Assembly: GCA_021162845.1 (NCBI GenBank)
Contig: JAGGXX010000016.1
Coordinates: 1-54,507, forward strand
Origin: Thermoprotei archaeon
GTDB lineage: Archaea; Thermoproteota; Thermoprotei; QMSL01; B3-G16
Length of the DNA: 54,507 bases
Direction of reading: 5' to 3'
In this document: piece by piece, positions 17,801 to 26,191 of the stretch
Layout of the letters: the number at the start of each line of letters is the position of its first letter
How positions within the stretch are numbered: position 1 is the first letter of the stretch
Made by a program: the position numbers and the translations under genes
Notes under the pieces: model-generated
The model's database searches: none
Seen by the model: only the letters and a program-made list of their open reading frames with translations
What the model was told of the DNA's origin: nothing

Positions 17801-18609
17801 TAAAGGGCGCTTCCATAAAACAAGGTTCTATAGGTGAGAGAGTTCAGGCACTTAAGCATGGCCGAGACCGCTGAAAGGTCAACCTTGAAGTATACGTGGG
17901 GATATATCACATCCCAGAGTATTAGTCCCTCTGGGGGAGCAGGGGGAATCCCCTGCTTGAACGTTAAGCCCTTTCGGAGCATCATCTTCAGCTTCGAGAT
18001 ATCCATACGACCTTCACCGACCCACAGCAATAGCGTAACTAAGCGCCTAATAAGGTACCTATAGAAGCTCCTAGCCTTAAATTCGAGGACTAATAGCTGC
18101 TCCTGAGCCTCAATCTTAATCGTTAAGTTCACCCTTCCGCTACGCCATTTAGGAGGCTTGACGACCCAGGTATAATCATCTACATTGGATAACGTGGATG
18201 CTGCCTCCTTCAGAGCTGAGAAATTCATGCGCTCGTAAAGAATTAAGGGCACTACATATCGATATATCCGAAGGAGTGCGTGATGACGCGGATGAAAATC
18301 TTCCTCGACTACGGCCATTGCCCACAGACAAGCGCTGGGTAATATATGCCTGTTAACACGCGAAAGCGTTATATTCGTTGTTTTATCTACATCGAAGGCC
18401 ACAACCTGTCCTAATGCGCTGACTCCTTTATCCGTGCGGCTGGCGTAAGACCATCTGGCTGATTTAAAATCATCTATTAAACCTTCTCTGGATAAAGCCT
18501 CAAGTAAGAGGTTCTCGACACTTAAGCCGTTAGGCTGCCTCTGGAACCCATGGAAGTGAGTCCCGTCATAGAACACTTTAATCGCTATCCTCTTCCTCAC
18601 GATGGCCAT
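17740..18609 (-). CDS. truA: tRNA pseudouridine(38-40) synthase TruA
   Basis: About 289 residues. IAIKVFYDGTHFHGFQRQPNG opens the first repeat, ARWSYASRTDKGVSALGQVV contains the catalytic aspartate of RTDKGV, and FHPRHHALLRIYRYVVP and KARSFYRYLIRRLVTLLLWVGEG are TruA blocks. It isomerises U38-40 in tRNA anticodon arms. Possible starts are ATG 18624, ATG 18609 and GTG 18600; GGGGAG sits best for GTG 18600, and the family begins around there. All overlap the 3' end of the winged-helix gene, so truA is the last gene of the THUMP-orc1-wHTH-truA run. Confidence 0.92.
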   Translation of the reverse strand: MAIVRKRIAIKVFYDGTHFHGFQRQPNGLSVENLLLEALSREGLIDDFKSARWSYASRTDKGVSALGQVVAFDVDKTTNITLSRVNRHILPSACLWAMAVVEEDFHPRHHALLRIYRYVVPLILYERMNFSALKEAASTLSNVDDYTWVVKPPKWRSGRVNLTIKIEAQEQLLVLEFKARSFYRYLIRRLVTLLLWVGEGRMDISKLKMMLRKGLTFKQGIPPAPPEGLILWDVIYPHVYFKVDLSAVSAMLKCLNSLTYRTLFYGSALYQVKSGLKGFLSPSSFSSSI

Positions 18610-18892
18610 ACTCCCCGCGTTCAAGCCTATTAAAGGCTTCGAATAATTGCTTAATTATCTTAGCCTTAGGATCCTCTTCTCTGAAGCGAAAGATCCTTAT
18701 TCTACCAAAGGTCTTTTCCTCGATGATCCCCATGTCCTTAAGCTGCTCGAGGTGGGCCAATGTAGAGGAATGGTTTAACTCTGCCCTTCGAGCGATTTCG
18801 GATATATTCAGCTCGCCCTTTAGAGCGAGGATCTTAAGGATCTTAACCCTACCTTTAGATGAGAATATATCCTCTATCTTTACATGCCTCAA
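18578..18892 (-). CDS. Winged-helix transcriptional regulator (ArsR-like)
   Basis: 104 residues. SKGRVKILKILALKGELNIS is the first helix pair of an ArsR/MarR-like winged helix, ISEIARRAELNHSSTLAHLEQL the recognition helices, and GIIEEKTFGRIRIFRF the wing. No metal-binding cysteines are present, so it is not a typical metal sensor. A short charged C-terminal helix follows. ATG 18892 overlaps the stop of orc1 paralog 2 by 4 bases (ATGA) and its own 3' end overlaps truA, indicating strict co-translation with a replication initiator. Ligand and target unknown. Confidence 0.8.
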   Translation of the reverse strand: MRHVKIEDIFSSKGRVKILKILALKGELNISEIARRAELNHSSTLAHLEQLKDMGIIEEKTFGRIRIFRFREEDPKAKIIKQLFEAFNRLERGEYGHREEEDSD

Positions 18893-20100
18893 GACTTTAA
18901 CCTCCTTAACGACTCAATCAGGTATCGCTCCATGATTTCAGTAGGCACGTCAGGTAAGCTTATCAGGGTCGTCTTACCCCGATACCCCGGTCCTGAGATG
19001 CGGGTCATCAGTATGCCGCTCCTCTTCATACTTTGAACGTATTCCCATACTTGAGTATGGCGCCTAGGCCGTTCATTCCATTCCTCACATACGAGCTTAT
19101 ACTCGCGTTCGGCCATCCCTAAGGATATGTAAGCTCTCCCAGATTTCCTTAGGGACCGCACGATGGCTAAAAGCAGGAGCTTTTCATGAACCGCTAGTGA
19201 ATCTATGACTTCCGTCCTAAGGGAGGGATGTATATCCCTCTTAGCCTTCCTAACATGATCTGGCATCACTCTACTATAGCCCTCCTGTTCGGCATATCGA
19301 CCGGCACGCCACAGAAGCTCGAGTGCGTATCTAGCATCTCCGGGACCACCTGTATCGAAGCCTGTTATATCTGATATCAGCTTTAGGGTCTCATGACCTA
19401 CAACGCCTGGTTCAAAGGCTTCATTTACGCGATCGCGAAGTATGTCCATTATCTGCCCCGAAGTATATGGTGAGAAACGTATTATGTTGTGCATCAGAGC
19501 GCTGGTTATGCTACGATCTAATGCAGGGATTATGGAGAGATCACGCATGATGAGTATGTAGTTGAACCGGCATTTCATATCCACCTCATCTTCAGTAATT
19601 CTTATAAGATCATAGAGTACGTCACCACCAGCAGTCCTCACTAGGTAATCGACTTCGTCTAGGGCTATCAGCAAGTACATGTCCTCATGCTCTAGGATAT
19701 CTCTAAGTAAGTGCATGATTTCCTGGGACGAGAGGCCTCTCGAGGGTATGGGGCATGAGAGGACCTCGGCTATCCTTCTCATAACTAAGAAAAGCGTACG
19801 ATCTCTGTGACAGTTCACGTGTACGTAGCGTAATTTAAGGTTCTTATCCGCAGCGTACTTCTCTACCTCTAAGCCAAAGCGCTTGGAGACCACAGTCTTT
19901 CCGGTACCAACAGGTCCTGTGATTATGACCTTCTGCGAAACTGAACCAGGCTTGTCCAAGATAACGCGGAAATAACGGGCTAGGGACTGCAGTTGTGCCT
20001 CTCGATGCGGTAAGTAGAAGGGGATATAATCAGGAAAAAGCTTGCTCTCATCCCTAAATATCGTAGGACCTTCAAATGCCCTGCGGATTATCTCATGCAC
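18889..20100 (-). CDS. Orc1/Cdc6 replication initiator (paralog 2)
   Basis: 403 residues. YLPHREAQL (about 29-37), Walker A GPVGTGKT (62-69), Walker B LLIALDEVD (143-151), a sensor strand NYILIMRDLSIIPALD, then a winged-helix domain (HEKLLLLAIVRSLRKSGRAY to the end). It differs from paralog 1 in sensor 1 (IMRD rather than ITND), so the two are probably not functionally redundant. No ORB-like palindrome was found upstream. It lies between a THUMP-domain gene and the overlapping winged-helix gene. Archaea with several Orc1 paralogs use some as origin binders and some as modulators; which applies here is unknown. Confidence 0.93.
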   Translation of the reverse strand: MHEIIRRAFEGPTIFRDESKLFPDYIPFYLPHREAQLQSLARYFRVILDKPGSVSQKVIITGPVGTGKTVVSKRFGLEVEKYAADKNLKLRYVHVNCHRDRTLFLVMRRIAEVLSCPIPSRGLSSQEIMHLLRDILEHEDMYLLIALDEVDYLVRTAGGDVLYDLIRITEDEVDMKCRFNYILIMRDLSIIPALDRSITSALMHNIIRFSPYTSGQIMDILRDRVNEAFEPGVVGHETLKLISDITGFDTGGPGDARYALELLWRAGRYAEQEGYSRVMPDHVRKAKRDIHPSLRTEVIDSLAVHEKLLLLAIVRSLRKSGRAYISLGMAEREYKLVCEEWNERPRRHTQVWEYVQSMKRSGILMTRISGPGYRGKTTLISLPDVPTEIMERYLIESLRRLKS

Positions 20101-20198
20101 GCTTTAACACCACTGCCCCACTAGGGAATGATATTCTGATCATGCTATATATTCACTTCGATTAAAAATACACTAAGAGAAGAGGCTGTCAAAAGTAT

Positions 20199-20783
20199 TC
20201 AATCCCAGCGCGTAGGCTTTCGCAATACGAGACTAGGGGCGCACACGCCTACTCCTACAAGATCTTCCAGAAAGTGAACCATTACTAGGAAATCGGGATT
20301 AATTAAGTTCACGTGTAAATGCTTGTCCCGTAAAGCCCTGAGTATTAGCTCACCTAATGAACGTTCAAAGGCCTCGCTGTTATTTAGGATACAGCGCCCT
20401 TTGCGCCTGCATTTAACCCTAAAGGAAGAGCCAGGCGGAAGCGCCTCCCTAGCTAAGTTTAAACAGACATGAAAAACGTCGGTCAACTGCCTTGGGATGC
20501 ACAATGCTCTAAGCGGGTAGATATGGTATATGGTGCTCGTGTAACGTTTGTTAAGTAAATCTAACGCCATCTTCAGGGACTTACCAACGCCTAAAAGTAT
20601 ATTTCCCCTGAGCGGCACTTCGTAGATCTTTATCGAAGGATATAGCGGGAAGAGCGCGTCTAATACCTCGCTTAAGGCGTGAATCTCGCTACCAGGACGA
20701 GTAGTTATAAGGAGGAAGTTGCCCCTTATTTCATTACATCGAGAGCACATGTCTAATAGGTCATGGTACCTTATAACCTTCAA
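20199..20783 (-). CDS. THUMP-domain protein, TAN1-like
   Basis: 194 residues. NFLLITTRPGSEIHALSEVLDALF followed by KIYEVPLRGNILLGVG resembles the TAN1-type opening, and the THUMP core is YPLRALCIPRQLTDVF, SSFRVKCRRKGR and HVNLINPDFLVMVHFLEDLVGVGV. THUMP domains bind the acceptor end of tRNA; TAN1 helps acetylate C12 of tRNA-Ser and tRNA-Leu in eukaryotes. No acetyltransferase or methyltransferase domain is fused, so it is likely an RNA-binding partner. Position ahead of orc1, wHTH and truA suggests a mixed replication and tRNA-modification transcript. Confidence 0.72.
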   Translation of the reverse strand: MKVIRYHDLLDMCSRCNEIRGNFLLITTRPGSEIHALSEVLDALFPLYPSIKIYEVPLRGNILLGVGKSLKMALDLLNKRYTSTIYHIYPLRALCIPRQLTDVFHVCLNLAREALPPGSSFRVKCRRKGRCILNNSEAFERSLGELILRALRDKHLHVNLINPDFLVMVHFLEDLVGVGVCAPSLVLRKPTRWD

Positions 20784-20840
20784 ATAAGCCCCTTTCCCTT
20801 TGATTACGGAAATGAGATATATTGATTATCTATGTGATGT

Positions 20841-21350
20841 ATGAACAGGGAAGAGGAGAAGGAAGACATGAGGAAATATAGGTTACTCAAGCTGCTAGTG
20901 CTTTCCTTATTATGTCATAGAGACATGCACGGATATATGATAATAAAGGAGGTGCAGAGAAGAACGGAAGGGTTGTGGAAGCCAGCACCAGGCACGATAT
21001 ACCCGCTATTGGCGGAGTTAGAGCTGGATGGATTAGTTAATAAAAGGAAGGAGGTATTGGGGTCCAGGGTCAGATATTCGTACTCTATAACGCTCAAGGG
21101 GATTAAGCTACTAAAAGTATACGCTCATAGGCTACGTCTCGTATTTGAGGCACTAGCATCGCTGATGAAACACGTTGAGGATGAGCTTGAAAGGAAAAAG
21201 GTAGTGGTCAGCAACGAGGATGAGTGGCTTCTGGAGAAGTTATGTAGAGAGAGGGAGATACTAGGGCTCATAAGGCGACACGTCGATGATAGGATTAGGG
21301 AGATAGACGAGATTATAGCGAAAATGGGTAAGCGTAACGAAGGGTCATAA
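20841..21350 (+). CDS. PadR-family transcriptional regulator
   Basis: 169 residues. LLVLSLLCHRDMHGYMIIKEVQRR, then GTIYPLLAELELDGLVNKR and RYSYSITLKGIKLLKVYA make up the PadR winged helix; a long charged C-terminal helix (about 105-160) provides dimerisation. PadR proteins generally repress a neighbouring membrane or stress gene and release on binding a ligand. The next gene encodes a membrane-anchored protein with a coiled coil and is a likely target. The divergent THUMP gene starts 57 bases away. Confidence 0.82.
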   Translation: MNREEEKEDMRKYRLLKLLVLSLLCHRDMHGYMIIKEVQRRTEGLWKPAPGTIYPLLAELELDGLVNKRKEVLGSRVRYSYSITLKGIKLLKVYAHRLRLVFEALASLMKHVEDELERKKVVVSNEDEWLLEKLCREREILGLIRRHVDDRIREIDEIIAKMGKRNEGS

Positions 21351-21426
21351 TCTAAGCCTCTGATCCCCTAATAAACTTATTAATGATAGTTCCAAGATAG
21401 TCTTACAATTAGGGGGGATATCAGAG

Positions 21427-22287
21427 GTGAATTCATATTATTATAATAAGGAATTAATTGCCATTACGCTTATCATGACGCTAGTAGCTCTCATGATGAT
21501 ATCTTCACCTCTTCATGCAGATAATGAGAGAACTATATCGTTCCAAATGGGCATACTCTCATTATGCATATCTTACAATGAGGAGGTTCAGATAGGTGAG
21601 CGCGCAATCATAAGGATAACACTGGTACCAAGGGCTATCATCGTCTTACCGGACAAAGGGAACCTGACGGGTGGCCAGGTACGCGTATATGAGTTGCGTA
21701 TCCGGTTATATCAAGGCGGGCGCTTAGTATATAATAAGGTGCTGACCAGACATGAAACGTTTAGTCTGGTAGGAGAAGAGGGCATCGTGCCCGAGATATT
21801 CGAGAGGGAAATAAAAATCACCATTAGATATCCCGAGGAGCTCAGGGCCACGGTATATCTCGAATATGGTTATAAGTTAACGTATAACTACGGAGAGGAG
21901 GGTGATTACTATTATGGAACTGTTACGGCATTCCTTACTAAGGTGAGGAATGAAAGCAAGGAAACATGGATTACAGAGGAGCAGATAAAAGCCATTCAAG
22001 AGGAGCTCTCGAGGCTCTTAGCCAATTATACTGCGCTAAAGGCGGATTATGAAACACTATATGTTAAATATCAAGACGTTAAGACGAATTATGATAGCTT
22101 AGCGAAGGAATACCTAAAGCTCCAAGAGCAGTATAATAACCTCTTAGCGACCACGAGTAAAAAGGAACCCTTCATGTGGATGCCTTATTACTATAAAATC
22201 CCATTACTTGCATTGATAGGGGCTTGCATAACTGGTATAATAATGGTTATCAAATATGGTCGAAGAGCTGAACCTGCCTGGATTTAA
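21427..22287 (+). CDS. Exported coiled-coil protein with C-terminal anchor
   Basis: 286 residues of no family I recognise. A hydrophobic stretch at about 10-30 ends in SSPLHA, a plausible signal-peptide cleavage site. Residues 40-180 are beta-rich and should lie outside the cell; 185-240 form a heptad-like coiled coil (EEQIKAIQEELSRLLANYTA and on), and IPLLALIGACITGIIMV at about 255-275 is a transmembrane anchor followed by a short basic tail. The layout suits a cell-surface stalk or the receptor-like part of a transport system. Its closest neighbour is the PadR regulator; no transporter genes follow. Confidence 0.6.
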   Translation: MNSYYYNKELIAITLIMTLVALMMISSPLHADNERTISFQMGILSLCISYNEEVQIGERAIIRITLVPRAIIVLPDKGNLTGGQVRVYELRIRLYQGGRLVYNKVLTRHETFSLVGEEGIVPEIFEREIKITIRYPEELRATVYLEYGYKLTYNYGEEGDYYYGTVTAFLTKVRNESKETWITEEQIKAIQEELSRLLANYTALKADYETLYVKYQDVKTNYDSLAKEYLKLQEQYNNLLATTSKKEPFMWMPYYYKIPLLALIGACITGIIMVIKYGRRAEPAWI

Positions 22288-22373
22288 TTAAAAATTTAAG
22301 GATTTTAGGCTTAAATTCATGACAATCTTAATCAATAAGAGGGGAATTTTAGGCTAGTATTAACGAAGACATG

Positions 22374-23621
22374 CTAATCACTTTTAACAAACTCGAATTC
22401 AAAGCCCTTACATTTCAGCTTTTCCATGAGTTCTTTAACATGAGTGACATCATATATCTCCATGGTTATAGTTACCTTAGCTTTATTCGGGCTTAACTCA
22501 GGGCTAATTCTATCATGGTCTACGGTTATTATGTTAGCCTTACCTTCTGCGAGCACCTCTAATACTTCCTTAAGCATACCAGGCCTATCGGGAAGTACAC
22601 CTCTGATCTTAACTTCCCTGCCTTCCAGAACGAGACCTCGCTCGATTATCCTAGCTAGTAAGGGCATGTCTACGTTTCCACCGCTTATCACTACAGCCAC
22701 ATTTTTGTTACTTACATCCAGATGCCCTCCTAATAAGGCAGCTACTCCAAGTGCCCCCGCGGGTTCAGCAACACATTTACATCTCTCTAGAAGGAATAAC
22801 ATAGCTTTTACGATATCATTTTCACTAACTAGGAGCATATCATCGACTAACTCGCTGATTATCTTAAATGTGACGTCGCCTGGCTTCTTAAGCGCCACGG
22901 CATCAGCGATCGTATCAGGTGACCTTACCATGACCAGCCTCCTTTCTTTGAAGGAAAGGGCCATTGCAGGTGCTCCTCTAGGCTGTATGCCGTATATTTT
23001 AACGGATGGCTTTAATTTCTTCAGGGCTATAGCGATACCCGAAATTAGGCCACCGCCCCCGACCGGTACTAGAACCACATCGACGTTCCTTAAAGCTTCA
23101 TATATCTCAATCCCTATGGTTCCCTGACCTGCGATAACTAAGGGATCATTGAATGGATGTACGAAGAGGCCCTTCTCCTTCTTACATATTTCCATGGCCT
23201 TTGTAAATGATTCATCATATGTAACTCCATGGAGGATTACTTTAGCCCCATACCCCTTCGTGGCCATGACCTTAGCGACTGGAGTATGTTCAGGCATCAC
23301 TATTATTGAGGGTATGCCCTGTAGTGAAGAAGCGTATGCCACGCCTTGTGCATGATTTCCTGAGGATGCAGCAACACAAACCTTGATACTCCTTTCCTTG
23401 GAACTCTTCCATATCTTATAATATGCCCCTCGAACCTTAAAGGAGCCCGTCTTCTGTAAGTTCTCAAGCTTTAGATAAATGCGTCCGCCGCTTAGCCTAG
23501 AGAGAGTCATAGACATATCAAGAGGGGTCATATGGATTATGGGCCTTAGCACAGATCTGGCTTCCTGAATAGATCGCCATATCTCATCTACTATACCGCT
23601 CATCAGTCTATAACATATCAT
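22374..23621 (-). CDS. ilvA: Threonine ammonia-lyase (biosynthetic-type, PLP)
   Basis: 415 residues. The PLP lysine is Lys62 in KTGSFKVRGAYYK, SSGNHAQGVAYA binds the substrate carboxylate, and VPVGGGGLISGIA (about 186-198) holds the cofactor phosphate. A C-terminal ACT domain (about 330-415: VLPDRPGMLKEVLEVLAEG) should bind an allosteric amino acid. It converts threonine to 2-oxobutanoate for isoleucine synthesis or catabolism. The frame begins at ATG 23621; ATG 23600 is also possible and matches the family start better. Stands alone, with no ilv genes adjacent. Confidence 0.92.
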   Translation of the reverse strand: MICYRLMSGIVDEIWRSIQEARSVLRPIIHMTPLDMSMTLSRLSGGRIYLKLENLQKTGSFKVRGAYYKIWKSSKERSIKVCVAASSGNHAQGVAYASSLQGIPSIIVMPEHTPVAKVMATKGYGAKVILHGVTYDESFTKAMEICKKEKGLFVHPFNDPLVIAGQGTIGIEIYEALRNVDVVLVPVGGGGLISGIAIALKKLKPSVKIYGIQPRGAPAMALSFKERRLVMVRSPDTIADAVALKKPGDVTFKIISELVDDMLLVSENDIVKAMLFLLERCKCVAEPAGALGVAALLGGHLDVSNKNVAVVISGGNVDMPLLARIIERGLVLEGREVKIRGVLPDRPGMLKEVLEVLAEGKANIITVDHDRISPELSPNKAKVTITMEIYDVTHVKELMEKLKCKGFEFEFVKSD

Positions 23622-23957
23622 TAACGAAGCCTTTAAGGATTAAAGCATTAATTAGGTCATCATCCATAGTAGCGAATATTAAGTAAACATCATAAGTAAG
23701 GAGAACGTCTTGATGAGGGTAAAATATGATGTCGTACAACGTCGATTATAATGTGATGTTGCCAATGTTTATCCTTACGTCTAGAGATTTATATAAAGTA
23801 TTAATGACTAATTGACGTATGTAAACCGATGAGGCTTAAGCCATGATGACATGCCCATGACGCATACGTAATCAAATACTAGTGGGCGTTATCAACCCTC
23901 GTTCGCCTTCGCCTCAAAAGTCATTATGATGTAAAAATGGCTCTATCCTAGCATATG
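23622..23957. other. Non-coding gap with a strong plus-strand TATA and an inverted repeat
   Basis: ATTTATATAAAG at about 23788-23799 is one of the best TATA-like sequences in the window, yet the next gene on the plus strand lies 1 kb away. Downstream, ACGTATG (23815-23821) pairs with CATACGT (23863-23869), enclosing the palindrome GGCTTAAGCC. This could be a small RNA gene. The box ATGATGA at 23843 has no matching D box, so a C/D RNA is not supported. Confidence 0.3.
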
Positions 23958-24674
23958 TTAACCGTGAAGCTTCGAAACCTTGTTCCGCCGTTTTAGCTCT
24001 TTAAAGCCGTCTGGATAACCCACGATGACTACGTCAGCTAGGTCTACGAATATTCCCGTCTCAATAACGCCGGGTATTTTCTTGAGGTCATCATGTAATT
24101 TAGCGGGATCTTCTACACCTCCTGATACCCACAGGTCTAGTATGATGCCGCCCGTGTCTGTGATGATAGGTCCATACTTACCCTTAGAAGATAGACGAGG
24201 GGAGACCTCATAGCCTTTAGCCTTAAGCAATCTAAGAATCATGGTCATTGCACTTGGAATGACCTCCAGGGGTATCGGACGTGTACGTCCGAGTTTCTGA
24301 ACGAGTTTGGTGTAATCCACGATAAAGATGCGTTTTTTAGCGAAGTAAGCTAATATCTTCTCCTTGGTTAACGCTGCTCCACCGCCCTTTATCATGTTTA
24401 ATTGCGGATCTACTTCGTCTGCCCCGTCTATATAGACATCTACGTGTGGAACGGTAAGTGGATCGAGCACGTAGAGGCCTTGCCTCATCAGACTAAGAGC
24501 TGTGTCAAATGAGGAGGATAGGTATGCCTTTCTAGTAAACCGCTCGTCCATCGCTATGAGTTCTATCAGCTTGCGTACAGTGGTCCCCGTGCCAATTCCT
24601 ATCACCTTAGCGCCTTGCAAGTAAGGGATAGCGCCTTGTACAGCGCGTCTTTTAGCTAGTTCAATTTCATCCAT
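23958..24674 (-). CDS. rpiA: Ribose-5-phosphate isomerase A
   Basis: 238 residues. VIGIGTGTTVRKLIELIA binds the phosphate, DVYIDGADEVDPQLNMIKGG carries the catalytic aspartates, and GGAALTKEKILAYFAKKRIF contains the conserved lysine; GVIETGIFVDLADVVIVGYP is the closing strand. It interconverts ribose 5-phosphate and ribulose 5-phosphate for nucleotide synthesis. Length is standard. It stands alone; ATG 24674 is the only sensible start. Confidence 0.95.
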   Translation of the reverse strand: MDEIELAKRRAVQGAIPYLQGAKVIGIGTGTTVRKLIELIAMDERFTRKAYLSSSFDTALSLMRQGLYVLDPLTVPHVDVYIDGADEVDPQLNMIKGGGAALTKEKILAYFAKKRIFIVDYTKLVQKLGRTRPIPLEVIPSAMTMILRLLKAKGYEVSPRLSSKGKYGPIITDTGGIILDLWVSGGVEDPAKLHDDLKKIPGVIETGIFVDLADVVIVGYPDGFKELKRRNKVSKLHG

Positions 24675-24829
24675 AGAGGGTACCCAAGGATTAATGTGAT
24701 CTCGATAATAACATATAGATTAAGAAGGATAGGCAAGCGGAGATATAAACCTATGTTCTATACATCACATGGACTAGGAAAGAATTTTTAAGGGCCCAGA
24801 GGACGTAATAGTTGCGAGGGGCGACCTTT

Positions 24830-25846
24830 ATGGATTTTGAGCCCCTAGTTGAGAGGATAATTCAGATAGCCTCTGAGTCATTACCTAGGCTCGCCGGTGC
24901 TGGTATAGCACTATTGTTAGGGTGGATCTTCGGTAGGTTACTGGGAAAGGCCTTTTCCGGTTTGGTAAGGAGGCTAGGAATAGAAGAGTCATTTAATAAG
25001 ACCACCTTAGGAAGGGCTCTGAAGCGCACTAACCTATCGCTGTCATCAATAGTCGATGTGCTAACGAGGTGGTTCATTTACTTAGCGGCGATACTCCTGG
25101 CATCGGACATAGTTGGAGCGGGAGTCTTTAGCTCCTTCATAAGGGGCGTTATAGAATATATACCGTACCTCATAGCAGGCTTTATAATACTTACATTAGG
25201 CTTCATAATAACGGACTTTATAGGGAATGCCGTCTCAGCTCTAGGCGATGAGTTAGGGTTAGCCTTTTCGGGCGCTTTAACTCTCTTCATGAAGATATTC
25301 CTCGGATTTACGGTAGTGATCATAGCTTTGACGGTGATGAAAGTAGATGTCTCGATATTTTACGTATTCGCCAATGCGCTGGCATGGGGCATCGCGGGAG
25401 GGCTCGCTGTAGGCCTAGGCATAGCCCTAGGCTGGGGGTTTAAGGATCTGGTAGCCAAGAATGCAGAGGGCATAGTTAGGAACTTGGGAATAACATTTAG
25501 TAAGGTTCGGGAAACGGCTACTACAGAGGCCCTTAAAGAAAGGGTGGCAAGGCTTGAGGAGGAGTTAAAGGCGCAGAGGGAGAGGGTGGAGGCCGCAAGG
25601 AGAAGGGAGGAAGCCCTTTTGGAGGAGGCCCTAAGGCCCATAGCCAATTTAGACGAGAGATTAGCAGAGCTTATAGATAACACAGGAAAGGTCTCTTCCG
25701 TAGCCGATGGATATGAGATAGAGGTAATCGATCCCATTAGCTTCCCATGGTGCTCGGTCGTATTAACATTACAGAATCAGGGCTTCGACGTATGGTTCTC
25801 CAAGAAAGGCGATAAACACCTCATCATGGCCAAAATGCGCGTATAA
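24830..25846 (+). CDS. MscS-related membrane protein with coiled coil
   Basis: About 338 residues. Five hydrophobic segments (about 17-35, 78-95, 107-135, 150-180 and 185-205) are rich in Gly and Ala; GLAVGLGIALGWGFKDLVAKN resembles the pore helix and following loop of MscS-like 'conserved TM helix' proteins. After it come a long charged coiled coil (about 225-280) and a small C-terminal domain. The beta-domain vestibule of classical MscS is not apparent, so gating may differ. ATG 24830 is preferred over TTG 24812 because GAGGGGCG lies just before it. Stands alone. Confidence 0.72.
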   Translation: MDFEPLVERIIQIASESLPRLAGAGIALLLGWIFGRLLGKAFSGLVRRLGIEESFNKTTLGRALKRTNLSLSSIVDVLTRWFIYLAAILLASDIVGAGVFSSFIRGVIEYIPYLIAGFIILTLGFIITDFIGNAVSALGDELGLAFSGALTLFMKIFLGFTVVIIALTVMKVDVSIFYVFANALAWGIAGGLAVGLGIALGWGFKDLVAKNAEGIVRNLGITFSKVRETATTEALKERVARLEEELKAQRERVEAARRREEALLEEALRPIANLDERLAELIDNTGKVSSVADGYEIEVIDPISFPWCSVVLTLQNQGFDVWFSKKGDKHLIMAKMRV

Positions 25847-26191
25847 TAGCTCATGCTGTCTAACGAATAGCAACTTGACTGCTCATTTCGGTTGGAGGGG
25901 GACGGCTCGACTAGCCAATACGTCCCCTGAATAAGGCTGGACTTAATGATGATCATAGTAAATCAAACTTAGGGATTTTTATCCTTATAGCGACCACGAA
26001 TTACGCCCAGTTCAACGTGCAGGACCCTTCATCGAAGGATATCCTCTAGGCCATGGAAGATCATGACGTAATGCTTCTCCCATTAGGATAGTTCAGGACC
26101 ACACCTTGAATTAAAGTAACGAGGCACCTCCTTCTCGAGATGATAACATGTGTAAAGTTTTAATTTTGAGCACATATTAAGGCTAAAGGCA
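25847..26191. other. Non-coding gap with a GC-rich hairpin
   Basis: GGGGACG (25898-25904) pairs perfectly with CGTCCCC (25921-25927), with GCT/AGC inside. It lies 52 bases after the MscS-like gene and is not followed by a T tract, so it is not a simple terminator. A TATA-like GTTTTAATTTTG at about 26157-26168 probably serves the MFS gene. No frame of interest was found. Confidence 0.35.

Noticed and set aside
20101-20198. Second origin box before Orc1 paralog 2
   Set aside because: CACTGCCCCAC is not a TTCCANTGGAA match and no palindrome was found.
23843-23849. ATGATGA as a C box of another C/D RNA
   Set aside because: No CTGA or D' box at the required distances on the plus strand; the minus-strand match at 23664 also lacks a D box.
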